The notes below the pieces were generated by a model that worked only from the letters and a program-made list of their open reading frames with translations, made no database searches and was not told where the DNA came from. From assembly GCA_036365145.1 (NCBI GenBank), contig JAEOAD010000012.1, positions 43,588,501 to 43,652,500 of the forward strand: DNA of 64,000 nucleotides. Reading direction: 5' to 3'. Source of the DNA: Orientallactaga sibirica. Lineage: Eukaryota > Chordata > Mammalia > Rodentia > Dipodidae. Made by a program: the position numbers and the translations under genes. Shown one piece after another: positions 33,691 through 44,825 of the stretch; the first letter of the stretch is position 1; each line of letters opens with the position of its first letter.

Positions 33691-36240
33691 ACTACAATTA
33701 GAAGATGCTATTTTGAAATCGGCTCAGTATTGCTTAAGAAATTATATGAGCCAGAGAAAGCATCCAGTTAATTATTCTTTCTCTCCATTATTCTCCAGTG
33801 TCAACAACTTAATTTACCACTTTGTTGCATTTGAAGATGTTTTTCCTTAAGTCAACTAACTTTGATACAATAAATAAATGCATGCAAGTCCAGATTCTGA
33901 AAATATACTCCCCAGATTGGTTTTCTTGCAACCACATAATTACAACTGTCAATTCCTATTTCGCAAGTGTTAAGTGCAGGCTCACTGGTAATGACCCCTA
34001 CCGGTGAGTAATTAACTCCCTCTGATCTAGGTGTCAGAATTTCTGGATGATGTGTACTAATGTGAAATTCACTATTACAAAAGATGTAGCAAAAGCAGTA
34101 ACAAAAAAACACAAACAGACTCTTCAGAAAACAAAATCCCAGCAGGCTGAAGTTTTAAAATAATCTACCTGCTGGCAAATCCAATAAACCTGCTGATTAT
34201 TGGCCACTCTCCCCAAAGCCTGCTGTGTCTTACCTACTCAGCTGTAAAGGCTGCTGTTCTAAGTGACTGCGAATAGTACATGGCAAGGGTGTTGATGTTG
34301 TGGCTTATTACTACTACCAGGAAAAGGAGGAGTTACTACTTGCCTATAAATAAAATGAAGGATCAGAATATATTGTCAAACATATTTATTATTTCTGTAT
34401 AATGCTTATTGAGAGAATGCCTAAAGTGTATGAATGCATGTTTATTTGATCTGATCATTACAGATCAGATTAAAGCATTACTTTCAAAGCAGCCTTTTAA
34501 AAATCTGTTTTGTGAGTATACATTTGAAAACCATATGTAATAGACTGACTAATTGATAAATGGACTAATTCTTAACAGATATTTGGAGCTAAATTTTTAT
34601 GTGATACATTCTTGTCAATGAAATTATTGAAGCAGCAAAAATAGGGGAATACAATGAAAATATTTTTTCTGGGCTGATACTATGATATAGGTACTTTTCT
34701 TCTGCCAGGAAAATAGAGCATAGGAATATATACATATTTTTGTTACTTTTTAAATGAGATACTGAAAAGTGATATTGTTGGTCTGTAGTCAGATTTCTTG
34801 TGGCAAAATCATCTGGCATTATTTGTGAATGTATTAAAAGCCTATGTTTTATTAATGTTTGTAAATTGTGGAAAGCAAAGAGATTCAGTGAAGGTGAGAG
34901 TTGAATAAGAGGGGGAGCTTAGGCTGGTGTATGCTTAAAGTACAGGGTACACATGTATGAAATTGTCTATAAGTGAGAAAATGTCATAAATTGTTTCATG
35001 AAACTTAACTTTTAAAAATTTTGCACGACATTGACACATATACTTTACAAAGGAGCTCTTAGGCTGGTAGATCATGACACAGGCACCTTAGTTCTCTAGT
35101 TCTGTGCATGGATCACCAGGTGGGCATCTTTGAGTTAACTTTGTTAAGTGGAAATAACTTTTTCCAATATTCCCTCCCGTTGCTGGAAGTTACCTAAACA
35201 ATTGTCCTGCTTCTCTGAAAAGCAGCCGTAATGGTAGATCCTGACCCTCCTGTTAAGAATGACCAAGGATTCGCCTTCATTTGTGGTACATTATCAACTA
35301 TCTGCCCTAACCCACTAAGACACTTTCTATGCAATTCCACACTTTAGCTAATCTATGGGTTGATGACCTCACAGCAGCATTCCCAGATAGTTAATAATAT
35401 GTCTGTTTTTGACATGAGACTAAATGGCCTAAATTCTCGCATCAAATTGACTTTAGAACCAGAATTTGAACCCAGGGAGACATGGTTGTAGTCTGTGTGT
35501 TATGTTAGATTATATTCCATCTTAATGTCAAGAGAAGACAACAACAAAAAAAGTCCTCTACTTACTGACTGAATGTTTTCCTACAATTTTCCCCACATTT
35601 GTTCTTATTTTTAGCTTTCAGCTGTCACTACATGAATTCCAACGTAATTAAGAGAAACATTGTTGAAGTTTGACCTATAGTCATTATGTCTAAGTACCAG
35701 GTTTGTGTTCTGAGCTGCTGATTGCTATTCTCCCACATTGAACCCAGACCAGATAGCGAGACGTTGTCTGAAATTTAGCCGAGGAGCTTGGATAACTGTT
35801 GTTGCTGCTGCTGTTTGCCTATCTCATGTTTTCCTGACTTGTCTAGAGAACTCTGCCAAACTACATCATTTCCAAAGTCTGTCTTTTAATCAGTCATAAC
35901 CATTGCGTGTGATGTAGGATTATATGAATTGCTGAATCCAGGGCCAGATGGGCTTCCTGTTATGCAAAGACCCAAATCAGAATCTTGAAGGCCTGAAGGC
36001 CTTGATTGTCTAAAAGAGCTTAGTGCATGAAGTTTAAAACTTGTAACTTCCATATTCAGACATAGCAGTTGTATACCAATGAAATAATTTACACCATCTC
36101 TTGCTTTCATAGTCTTTAATTCATATTCTTTTTATCTCATCTAAAATTATATAACAGTAATTATATTACATAAATGTTGTACTGCAAAAGTTATTTTCAT
36201 TATTTTAACACTTGGTATTGCCTATAGACAAACCTCATTT
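33691..36240. other. 2.5 kb repeat-poor, possibly conserved non-coding
   Basis: Apart from a possible MIR-like scrap (35380-35510, 'AGAATTTGAACCCAGGGAGA') there are no repeats. Two parts, 33700-34360 and 35560-36130, have higher complexity and balanced base composition than the surrounding AT-rich DNA. No exon-like frame with splice signals is evident. Confidence 0.45.
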
Positions 36241-37060
36241 TATAAATTATGATATATATATATAGTATATATTATAAAACATATATATGTTAGCATTTAA
36301 TGGAATTGATTTGAGTATACATATATAAATTCAATGTTTCTCCAATCTAGTCACATATCATTAGTTGATTATGGAGTCATGATGTTATGCCTGACTCAAA
36401 ATCATTCAATCCATACTGCATGCCATCCTACTCCTGCTGCAGCTTGTGTGTCCCTCCCTATAGGGTGAGTCCCATGAAGGTCTAGATGAATCTGCCTCAT
36501 TAGACTCACTCTAAGTTACTTGCAGGAGTCTAAATGAGAATCAGCTTCTCTCTGTTCATCACACCATTGAGCACCCTTAGGAAAGGGTTTAGTCTTATAT
36601 ACACCCCCTTAGTCCTGAATCTCAGCTTTAACATTAACCCCTCCTATGGTGTGTATTTATCCCTCTGGGACTCTCTTAGAAATTACTCTAATTGCATATT
36701 CTCAAGGCCTCTTATTTTTGTTAAAGTTTTCTTAAATTGTATTTTTTTATTTAAGTTGTATCTACTGAGATTTTTTGAGGAACTTTATTTTTCCTTTTAT
36801 TCTTACATATTAGGTGAGAACCCTCAATACCTGTGAAGATGAGGCTGTCAGACTCTGTTGGGCAGTAGAGAATTGATGGAAAATGAAAAAAGTGTGGGTG
36901 GATTTTTTTAGTAGGCTAAAGGCAATTAGCAAAGGTAATTTTTTTATGGCTGAGTTACCTTGTCATGGAGTTGGGAGAGTAAAGGACTAGATTCACCTGA
37001 CAGATAGAAAGCCAGCATTGACCACTGTAAAAATCCTATGTAATTAACACAATCCTCTTA

Positions 37061-37101
<41 letters not shown>

Positions 37102-37284
37102 GGCAAAGGTTGATTTTGAGTGTCTTTCTTCATTGCTCTCCACCTTATGTACTAAAGCAAAGTATTTCATTTGAAACCAGAGATTGTCAATTAGGCTAGT
37201 TTAGCTGGTCAGTTTCCCCAGAGATCTGTTGCTATTTCCTGAATATAGGAGTTGTTGGCATATTAACAAGCTCAGCTCATATAT
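36241..37284. other. Unannotated sequence with microsatellites
   Basis: (TA)n at 36251-36290 and (GT)n at 37062-37099. 36420-36530 might be a worn L2 3' end ('GTGAGTCCCATGAAGG'), not firm. No gene. Confidence 0.5.
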
Positions 37285-37370
37285 ACATGAGTCTGGAGGG
37301 TCTGAACTCAGGCCCTCACACTTGTGTGGCAAGCATTTTATTTACTGAGCCAAACTCCTATCCCTATGAT
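37285..37370 (-). mobile_element. ID/B4-type SINE head fragment
   Basis: 'GGGTCTGAACTCAGGCCCTC' and 'GGCAAGCATTTTATTTACTG' are the reverse of an ID-like tRNA head. No body is attached. Confidence 0.55.
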
Positions 37371-37993
37371 TTGGTTTAAGTTGATTTCTTTCTCAAGCTG
37401 GAAATTTGCTCTAGTAGAGTTAATATTACTTCCTGTATTACCTTAAAACTTTGTGATTAATAAACATTATTCTTATTAATATTATTTACAAAATTATAGT
37501 TCAGTGTCATTTGTTATGTAGCTTACTATAATATATGCAATGTCTATGTTATCATGTAAACTAAATTTAAATTGCATAGTGTTTCTTATTTGCATCATTT
37601 ATCATGAGTTTTATTTATGAAGGACAATGATACTTTAGTAAATATCATGACTGTATACATATACATGTATGATGGCAAAGAGATTAATAAGTTCACCTCA
37701 CAATTCCAACAAAGAACCTTGTTTAAATTTCCAAGCTTGGATTTATAGTTTTTCTTTGTCCTGGTTACAAAACATACCAATTATGGCTAATATGAGTTGA
37801 TTGCTAAATTTAAATAAATATAAAATATTGTGGCTTATTGTTACTAAAATAACTTATCATATTTTTCTCTCAAAATTTATTATAATAGTACAATAAAGCA
37901 ATGCATAAAAGTTTAGAAAAAAGGAGAAGAGATCAAAGCTGAAAATATATGAAAAAGTACTAAGTGCAGCGAGATGGCTAAACCAGCAGAATA
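37371..37993. other. Unannotated AT-rich sequence
   Basis: No gene or repeat recognised. Confidence 0.55.
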
Positions 37994-38150
37994 GTCAGGA
38001 ATGATGACTCTCACCTATAATTTCAGCACTTGTGAGGCTGAAATAGGAGCATCACTGGGAATTTGTGTCCCAGTCTAGGTAACATTATTTGAGCTCCAAG
38101 AGAGCCAGGAATACAGAGTATGACTATTTCTCAATAAAGGAGTTAATGAA
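37994..38150 (+). mobile_element. Old B1-like SINE
   Basis: 'CTCACCTATAATTTCAGCAC', 'GAGGCTGAAATAGGAGCATC' follow B1 with heavy divergence. Confidence 0.6.
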
Positions 38151-38189
38151 TAAAAAACAAACAAATAAATAAACTGATTTTAAAGAATA

Positions 38190-38415
38190 TGCCTGGAAGG
38201 ATGGCTTATCAGTTACAGCATTTGGCTACAAGGCCAAAGGACCCACGTTTGATTCCACAGGACCCACATTAGCCAGATGCACAAGGGGTGCATGCATCTG
38301 GAGTTCATTTGCAGTAGCAGGAGGCCCTGGAGTGCCCATTCTTTCTCTCTCTGTCAAATAAATAAATAAATAATAAATAAATAAATAAATAAATAAATAA
38401 GTAAATAAATAAAAT
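38190..38415 (+). mobile_element. tRNA-derived SINE (type 1)
   Basis: Head 'GGAAGGATGGCTTATCAGTT', 'GTTTGATTCCACAGGACCC', 'CTGGAGTTCATTTGCAGTAG', CT run and a long (AAAT)n tail (38355-38415). Confidence 0.93.
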
Positions 38416-39662
38416 AGAACTCTGATGGAACGCACATATAAAAGGTAAAAAGATGTTGTCTCAGGGTATGGTCAGAAATGTGGAGACATGCAGATAAAAT
38501 ATGAGACACATTCTTCAACTGCATTGTAGACAAAAGTATTGCTTCTAATCTTAAAATTTGACAAAAACACATTTTTTTGATATGTTCTTAAATCATTTTC
38601 TGGTACCAAAAACATTAAATAAAATTTAGTGATATAAGGAAAAGAAAATGTAGAAACTGAGGTGTCCAATGTTGACTATAACAACTTCTTGATTTATCCT
38701 CCCTTAATAAAACAATTGACCCTCAGCCAACTAACTTAACAGATCACCAAGAATATGAATATGATTGTGGATTTATAAGATATCAGATTCCCTTAACATT
38801 AATGTTAGAACACTAAATAGGCAAAGTAACACAAGAATATCTGGAGTAAATACGGGAAACAAGTCAAAGAAGCATGAACAATTTTATACATAGTTATACA
38901 TATTAGAACATATATGCATCTAGAATTAGCATTAGTGAAGTGAGAAATTAATGTATTAATTAAATAATGAGTAATCATAAAAATTAACTTTCAGAGAAGA
39001 CTTTCCTTTTGAGAATAAAATGTATAATAAAAATTCCAACAATTGTATTAACAAGTCTACATGATGAAGATAGTGGAATATATACGGTTAAAGTTATATA
39101 CAATATAACACCCACACACACACCCACACACACACACACATATAGTTTAGCACACAGAGCATCCCTCTACTGGTAATTATAAAATGACATAAGAGATGAT
39201 ATAATTCTAGAAAGTCATAAAAGAAAAATGCATGGGATACATAGTGAAATAAACATCACAGGGATATTTTCTAGAATTATGGGACTTTACAGACTGAAAA
39301 CATCTCTATGAAAGATCAAATATATAAATAAAAATCCAGAGCACTAAGCTTTTTAAAGATAAATCTATAATTATGTTTATACCCACAGATAGGTGCTGTT
39401 CTTAGGTTTAGTCTGAGAAACTTGTTATTACAGTTGATGCTGGTTACTCAGTGACTCGTAACTGGTCAATATAAGACTGCTATGTGCTCATGGCCAGTCA
39501 GTTGTGTAGCACACAGGGTACACAGCTGAGTGAGACTCTTGATGACAATTCTCCCCCAGCAGCCTGCATAGCACTGCCTGGTACTGCAAAAGCTAGTTAG
39601 CATGGAAAAAACTTCCATCTTAGTCACAACTTTATTTTCCCATACCCTTCAACAAACGTATG
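38416..39662. other. Unannotated AT-rich sequence
   Basis: Contains a CA-rich run at 39110-39140. No gene or interspersed repeat recognised. Confidence 0.5.
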
Positions 39663-39665
39663 TGT

Positions 39666-40011
39666 ATTACAGCAAACAGCTTCAGGTTGCATAGGATGAA
39701 CTTCCAAACCAGGCACAGTTATGGGAGGAAGGGAATTTATTTGAAGCTTACAGATTCAGAAGTTCCATAATGGCTGAAGAAGCTGGCTCACTTTCACAGA
39801 TCCATGTCCAGAGAAAGAAAAGCAACCACATTCAAAAGCAAGCAAGTTCATGTCAAGAACACCAGGCAAAGCTCCAGCATTTTGCATATCTTAGGCTGGA
39901 ATTCAGACCCAGGCCCAGTGAAACTTCTTCCAGACAGGTGGCTGGAGATCTAAATTACAAGCATTAAACAACTCCTGAATCAATTGGGGGTCATCTATTC
40001 AAACTACCCCA
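39666..40011 (-). mobile_element. Solo MaLR LTR
   Basis: This is the reverse complement of the LTR at 61320-61679, matching block by block ('GAAGTTCCATAATGGC', 'AGAAGCTGGCTCACTTTCAC', 'TTTGCATATCTTAGGCTGG', 'ATTCAAACTACC'). TGTGT at 39661-39665 and 40012-40016 may be the target duplication, although the LTR's TG end is not preserved there. Confidence 0.85.
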
Positions 40012-40229
40012 TGTGTCTCTTTCAATAGGTCCTAGGCTACTTGTGATATGCAATCATGAGAAGTAGATTTAGCTTATATTGTTTGGGTAGAAATGGTCAA
40101 TAACTCAAAGGTTGTTAACTTGTCTCTGGCTCTTGAATTTTCACTTAATAACCTTATAGCTTCTTGAATTGCCTTTTCTACCCCTGCATGGTATATCCAT
40201 TAAAATTTCTTTTTAGTTTTTTATAAAGA

Positions 40230-40537
40230 TTTCATACATGTATATGTCATATGCTGAAATGCAAATTCCCAATGTGATTGTATTAAAACACAAGGTATTT
40301 GAGGAGTAATTAAGTTGTTAGATTAGATCTCCCATGAGTGGGATTAGAGCCTTTGCAGAAGAGACCTCAGAGAGCTTTCCACCTTCCTTTGCATCATATG
40401 GGATATAGTAAGAAGACAGATATCCTGGAACAGGGATCTCAACACAACTCAGTCTTGCTAGTACCCAGTCTTGAATTTCTAGCATTGAAAATTGTGTTAA
40501 ATAAATTACTTTATTTTATTAAATAGAATTTGTGCAT
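40230..40537 (+). mobile_element. Ancient MaLR/MLT-like LTR
   Basis: 'GCTGAAATGCAAATTCCCAA', 'TGTGATTGTATTAAAACACA', 'TGAGTGGGATTAGAGCCTTT', 'GAAGAGACCTCAGAGAGCTT' form the well-known layout of an old mammalian LTR. It ends near a TTAAATAAATTAC poly(A)-like region. Confidence 0.6.
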
Positions 40538-40544
40538 AGATACA

Positions 40545-41041
40545 TCATGTGTTGGTACCAGCATTTCCCTCCTCCTTGAGTCTTTCCTCATTAAGTATGT
40601 TTTGTACTTTAGGTGCTCTGTGTATAGCTTTGATTATGTTGATATATAAACCCTCCATGACTAGCCTCTCCAGTATTTTGAACATGAAGTGGTGTTGTGT
40701 TTTCTTGAAGGCTTTCTCTGCATCAATTGAAATTATCATATGATTCTTGTGTTTAAGATTACTTACATGGTATATTATGGTAATTGATTTCCATATGTTG
40801 AACCATCCCTTCATCTCTGACGTGAAACCTGCTTGATCGAGATGAATAATGCTTTTGATATGTTGTTGAATTTGGTTTGTGAAGATTTTGTTCAGGCTTT
40901 TTGCATCTAAGTTCATTGGGAATATAGGTCTATTGTTTTCTTTTCTTGTATCTCTTTCTGGTTTTGGTACTAGGGTAATGCTAGTTTCATAGAAGAAGTT
41001 AGAGGATTCCCTATTTCTGATTACATTAAAAAGCTTGATTA
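40545..41041 (-). pseudogene. L1 ORF2 reverse transcriptase fragment
   Basis: A minus-strand frame gives the N-terminal part of the L1 reverse transcriptase. Visible family landmarks include 'LVPKPERDT', 'NRPIFPMNLDAK' and, near the middle, 'DAEKAFKKTQHHFM', where the intact family has the F-D-K-I-Q-type finger motif. The catalytic FADD box is not reached because the element ends at about 40540. In intact L1 this domain copies L1 RNA by target-primed reverse transcription in the nucleus. The start codon of this frame is fortuitous, since a SINE interrupts the ORF just upstream. Confidence 0.93.
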
Positions 41042-41289
41042 GGGTTGGAGAAGATGGATTAGTGGTTAAGGCATTTTCCTGCAAAGCCAAGTGACCTCAA
41101 TTCGATTCCCCATGATCCACGTAAGCCAGATGCACAAGGAGGTGCATGCATCTGGAGTTTGTTTGCAGTAGCTGGAGGCCCTGGCACACTCATTCTCTCC
41201 CTCTCTCTGTCTCTCTCTCTTTCTCTCTCCTTCTCTCTCACTACCTCTTTCTCTCTTTCAAATAAATAAATAAATAAAATATATTTTTT
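41042..41289 (+). mobile_element. tRNA-derived SINE inserted in L1 ORF2
   Basis: Full-length type 1 copy: 'GGTTGGAGAAGATGGATTAG', 'ATTCGATTCCCC', long CT run (41193-41260) and (AAAT)n. AAAAAGCTTGATTA at 41028-41041 and 41290-41303 is an exact 14-bp target duplication within the L1, so the SINE is younger than the L1. Confidence 0.98.
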
Positions 41290-41303
41290 AAAAAGCTTGA
41301 TTA

Positions 41304-42228
41304 AAAGTGGTTTTAGTTCTTCAATGAAGGTATGGTAAATTTTGGCTGAGAATCCTTCAGGTCCTAGACTTTTCCTTTTGGAGAGGTACTTGATTACATT
41401 TTCAATCTCAGTGGCTATAATCGGTTTGCTTAGGAGATTTCTCTGTTTTGATTTGGTTTTGGTAGGATATATGTGTCTAAGAATTCATCCATTTCTTCCA
41501 GGTTATCCAATTTTGTGTGATAGAGAATTTGGAAATATATACTGCTGAATCTTTCAAGTTTATTGCTGTCTGTTGTGACTTCTCTTTCTTTTTATTTCTA
41601 ATTTTGTTAATTTGAGGCTTTTCTTTTTTTAAATTTGATCCAATTGGCCATTGGTTTATAAATCTTGTTTATTTATTTATTTTTTCAAAGAACCAGCTTT
41701 TGGTTTCATCAGTTTTCTTGTTCTCTTAGTTATTTTTATTACTACTTATTTACTTTCACATACTACTTAATTAAATTCATTAATTTAACTCTGATCTTAA
41801 TTATTTATTTTTGTCTGGAACTCTGAGTGTTGGATTGTTCTTATTTTTCCAATGCCTTTAGGTGGATGGTTAAGTTATTAATTTGTGATCTCTCTGCCTT
41901 TGTTATGAAGACATGTATATAAGACTTTCTTCATTATGTCCCACAAGTTTTGGTATGTTGTGTTTTCATTATTATTCAGTTCTAGAAGTTTTATAATTTC
42001 CTTTTTGATTTCTTCCACAACCCATTCATTGTTTAATAGAATGTTTAGTTTCCAGGAGCTAGTGAAATTTCTTTTGTGTCTATTGTTGTTAATTTATAGT
42101 TTTAAGGCACTGTGGTATGATTTGATGCAGGAAGTTACATCAGTTTTCCTTAATTTATGGAGGCATGCTTTATGCCCTAATATATGATTTGTTTTAGAGA
42201 AGTTTCCATGGGTTGCTGAGATGAATGT
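41304..42228 (-). pseudogene. L1 ORF2 linker region, decayed
   Basis: Plus-strand antisense L1 text continues ('TGGCTGAGAATCCTTCAGGT', 'ACCAGCTTTTGGTTTCATC', 'GTGTTTTCATTATTATTCAG', 'AATTTATAGTTTTAAGGCAC'). On the minus strand this is the segment between endonuclease and reverse transcriptase of ORF2, full of stops. Confidence 0.88.
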
Positions 42229-43130
42229 TTATTCTCTAGAATTATGGTGGCTATAGATGTATGTTAGGGCTAATTGATCTATGGTATTGTTAAGTTCTGT
42301 TAGTATCCTGTTGATTTTATGCTTTAATGATCTGTCTAATGATGATAGTAGAGTCTTCAAATTCTCTAGTATGATGGTATTGGGATTTATTTCTGATTTG
42401 TTGTGAAGTAGGTGTACCCATGTTTGGTCCATATAGATTTATGATTGTGATGTACTCTTTTTTTTTAACTTAATTTTATTTATTTATTTGCAAGCAGAGA
42501 GAGACAGAGGGAGAAGAGATAGACACATAGAGAGAATGGGAGCATCAGGGTTTCTAGCCACTGCAAATGAACTCCAGATGTGTGTGCCCCCGTTTGCATC
42601 TGGCTTAAATGGGTACTGGAGAATTGAACCTGGGTCCTTTGGCTTTGCAGGCAAATGCCTTAACCACTAAGCAATCTCTGCAGCCCCAATTGTGATGTAG
42701 TCTTGTTGGTTCATTCCCTTCATGAGTAAAAGAGTCTTTCTTTGTCTTTTTTGATTACTTATGGTTTGAAGTCTATTTTGTCAGATATTAATATAGCCAT
42801 ACCTACTTACTTTTTATTTCCATTTGCTTGGAAACTCATTTTCCATCCTTTAACCTGAGGTGGTATCTATCCTTACTGATGAAGTGGATTTCTTAAAGAC
42901 AGCAGATAGAAGGATCCCTTGACATTATCCACTCTGGTAACTTGTGCTTCTTGATGGGTGAGTTAAGGTCATTAATATTTAATGCTTAGACTTTGAGGTT
43001 AGATTTAAACCAACGTCATGTTGAAGGCTTTATGGGGACTTGGTGCTTTCTTGAGTTTTGAACATTTTTGTGCCTATTCTAGGTTTGGTTATTGTGATCT
43101 TCCTCTTGTAGACTCCTGCTGTTGGTTTAT
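42229..43130 (-). pseudogene. L1 ORF2 endonuclease domain, decayed
   Basis: The minus strand gives the AP-type endonuclease in pieces. 'DPSICCL.EIHFISKDRY' (about 42930-42880) corresponds to the conserved CCLQE(T/I)H region holding the catalytic Glu. 'SFQANGNKK' and 'ISDKIDFKP' follow (about 42850-42760). A SINE interrupts at 42455-42688, after which the C-terminal part continues with 'KIN..LTELNNTIDQL..TYIY' (42300-42240). Stops within each block show it is dead. Confidence 0.9.
42455..42688 (-). mobile_element. tRNA-derived SINE inserted in L1 ORF2
   Basis: Tail TTTATTTATTTATTTG, GA run, 'GAACTCCAGATGTGTGTGCC', 'AAATGCCTTAACCACTAAGC', ending 'CTGCAGCCC'. ATTGTGATGTA at 42444-42454 and 42689-42699 is the target duplication in L1 sequence. 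Confidence 0.97.
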
Positions 43131-43154
43131 CAACTCTTCTATGTGGGATATTCC

Positions 43155-43712
43155 CTAAAGTATTTTTTGTAGGTTTGGCTTTGTGTTCATATAATCTATG
43201 AGTTGGCTTTTATTATTGAAAGTTTTCCTTTCAACATCTATTATAAGTGATACTTTTGCTGGGTACAAGAGTTTGGATGGAAGCCATAGTTTCTTTCTTT
43301 GAAGTGTTCCCTTCCAGGTCCTTCTGGCTTTCAGGGTTTCCATTCAGAAATCTGAGGTAATTCAGATGGGATTGACTTTGTATATTGTGAGTTGTTTATC
43401 TTTTGCTTCTTTCAGCACTTTCCCTTTGTTTTAGTTGTTTAGAGTTTTAATTGTGATGTCCCTTGGACAGTTTCTTCTTTGATCCAGTTTGATTGGTGTT
43501 CTGTGAGCTTCTTATATCTGGATGGGCCTCTTTTGAGAGGGTCAGAAAATTTTCTTCAATAATTTTATGGAATATCTTCTCCATGCCTTTTGCCTAAATT
43601 TCTTCCACTTCTGTTATACTCATGATCTGGATGTTTGGTGCATGCCACAATTCCCTCATATTCTATTCACCTGGATTTTTGAGCTTATCAAAGTTTTAAT
43701 ACTCCAGAACAA

Positions 43713-43752
<40 letters not shown>

Positions 43753-44255
43753 TCTTCCAGATCTGAGGTTCTGTTCTCTATATGATTACCTCTCTTAGTG
43801 AGAGTTTCTAGAGAGTCTTTCATAAGCTCCATTTGATTTTTGTTTTCTATTGCATTTTTCTGTATCACATTCATAACTTTAGTTCCAGTTTCTTGATACT
43901 GATTGGAAATCATGCTTGTATTTCATCATGTCTTCATTAGGATTAATCAGCTGGTTATTGAGAGCCTCTATTTGTTCATTTATCTTCAGTTCATTTATCT
44001 CTTTTTTGCAGTCTCTTTGGTTTTCTTCAATTAAGGTAAGCCCAGTAATGAAAGCTATGTACTACATGAGATGATTCTTCTCAATTTCATTTATGCAATT
44101 GTTTATTTTTTGACGATTTTCTTACAGTTTATTCATTCACTTGGTCAGAGTAAATAAGCTTATTGTGTTTTTATTTTGGGATTTAATTACTATTGCCTCC
44201 TCTATATTTTCATTGGAGGCTTCCATTGGGGACTTGGCATGTTGGTGGAGATCCC
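43155..44255 (-). pseudogene. L1 ORF1 (RNA-binding protein) remnant
   Basis: The C-terminal domain is clear at 43343-43155 ('LKARRTWKGTLQ', 'LLYPAKVSLIID', 'KSQLIDYMN'). The middle holds the RRM-like region (about 43650-43400) and a coiled coil (43913-43660, heptad-like 'NQMELMKDSLETL'). The N-terminal part to 44250 is poor. Intact ORF1 forms trimers that coat L1 RNA. Here a (GT)n run at 43712-43751 sits inside the frame and several stops break it. The right end is cut by another L1 3' end at 44262. Confidence 0.9.
43712..43751. repeat. (GT)n microsatellite inside L1 ORF1
   Basis: Twenty GT units between 'CCAGAACAATA' and 'GGTCTTCCAGATC', interrupting the ORF1 coiled-coil region. The minus-strand frame reads His-Thr repeats. 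Confidence 0.97.
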
Positions 44256-44261
44256 TCAGTT

Positions 44262-44825
44262 TATCACTTTTTTTTTCTTTATTAGTTATGTACATACTCA
44301 GTGTGTAAACAGCACCACGTTGGTACTGTCCTTAGCCTCCTCCCTGTCTTCCCCCCTCCTCTTCGGGGATGTCAGTTTTCCTAATGTGGATTGTGGATGG
44401 TTTATAGTGGGTGTATCAATCAGTTATGGGGAAAAGGCAATGTTTCTGTACATAGTGTCCCAACTTGTGGCTCCAACAGTCTTCCCACCCCCTTCTTCTG
44501 AATTTCCCTGAGCCATGTTGGATTTAAGTCTACTTCAGTGATGAGGTCTTGGGATCCTCTGTATCTCTGGATCTCTGGTTTGGTAGGAGTTGAATGTTCT
44601 TTGTTTCTATCTCCTTCATCCTTGTGCTGATACCAGGTTCATCAAGAAAGCAGCACTCTTGCTTATTTCTCCAATTACTCTATGATTTCAGCTGGTACCC
44701 CGGTGGTGTGCAATGGGCTGATTCTCTCCTCAGTTTATGCATCCATCTGAAAAGGAGAAGCAGATTCTCCAATGGAGAGTGAAGTCAGCACCGTGTAAAT
44801 GGTATAAACATTATTAGTTTAGAGA
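44262..44825 (-). mobile_element. L1 3'-terminal segment with poly(A)
   Basis: The minus strand ends 'CATAACTAATAAAG' followed by an A-run (plus strand T-run 44269-44277), a genuine L1-type 3' terminus with AATAAA signal. 'GAAGAAGGGGGTGGGAAGAC' (about 44500) is the usual L1 3' UTR landmark. It is collinear with plus-strand 22562-23040. It abuts ORF1 of the other L1 on its left and an opposite-orientation ORF2 end on its right. Confidence 0.8.

Larger units (their letters stand above)
40540..44255 (-). mobile_element. L1 remnant: ORF1 plus 5' half of ORF2
   Basis: The minus strand carries L1 in the expected order: ORF1 (about 44250 to 43155), ORF2 endonuclease (about 43130 to 42230), linker, and the start of reverse transcriptase (to 40545). 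The 3' part of ORF2 and the 3' UTR are absent at the left end, the reverse of the usual 5' truncation. Two SINEs interrupt it (41042-41289 and 42455-42688). Frames are broken by several stops and indels, so it is inactive. Confidence 0.92.
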
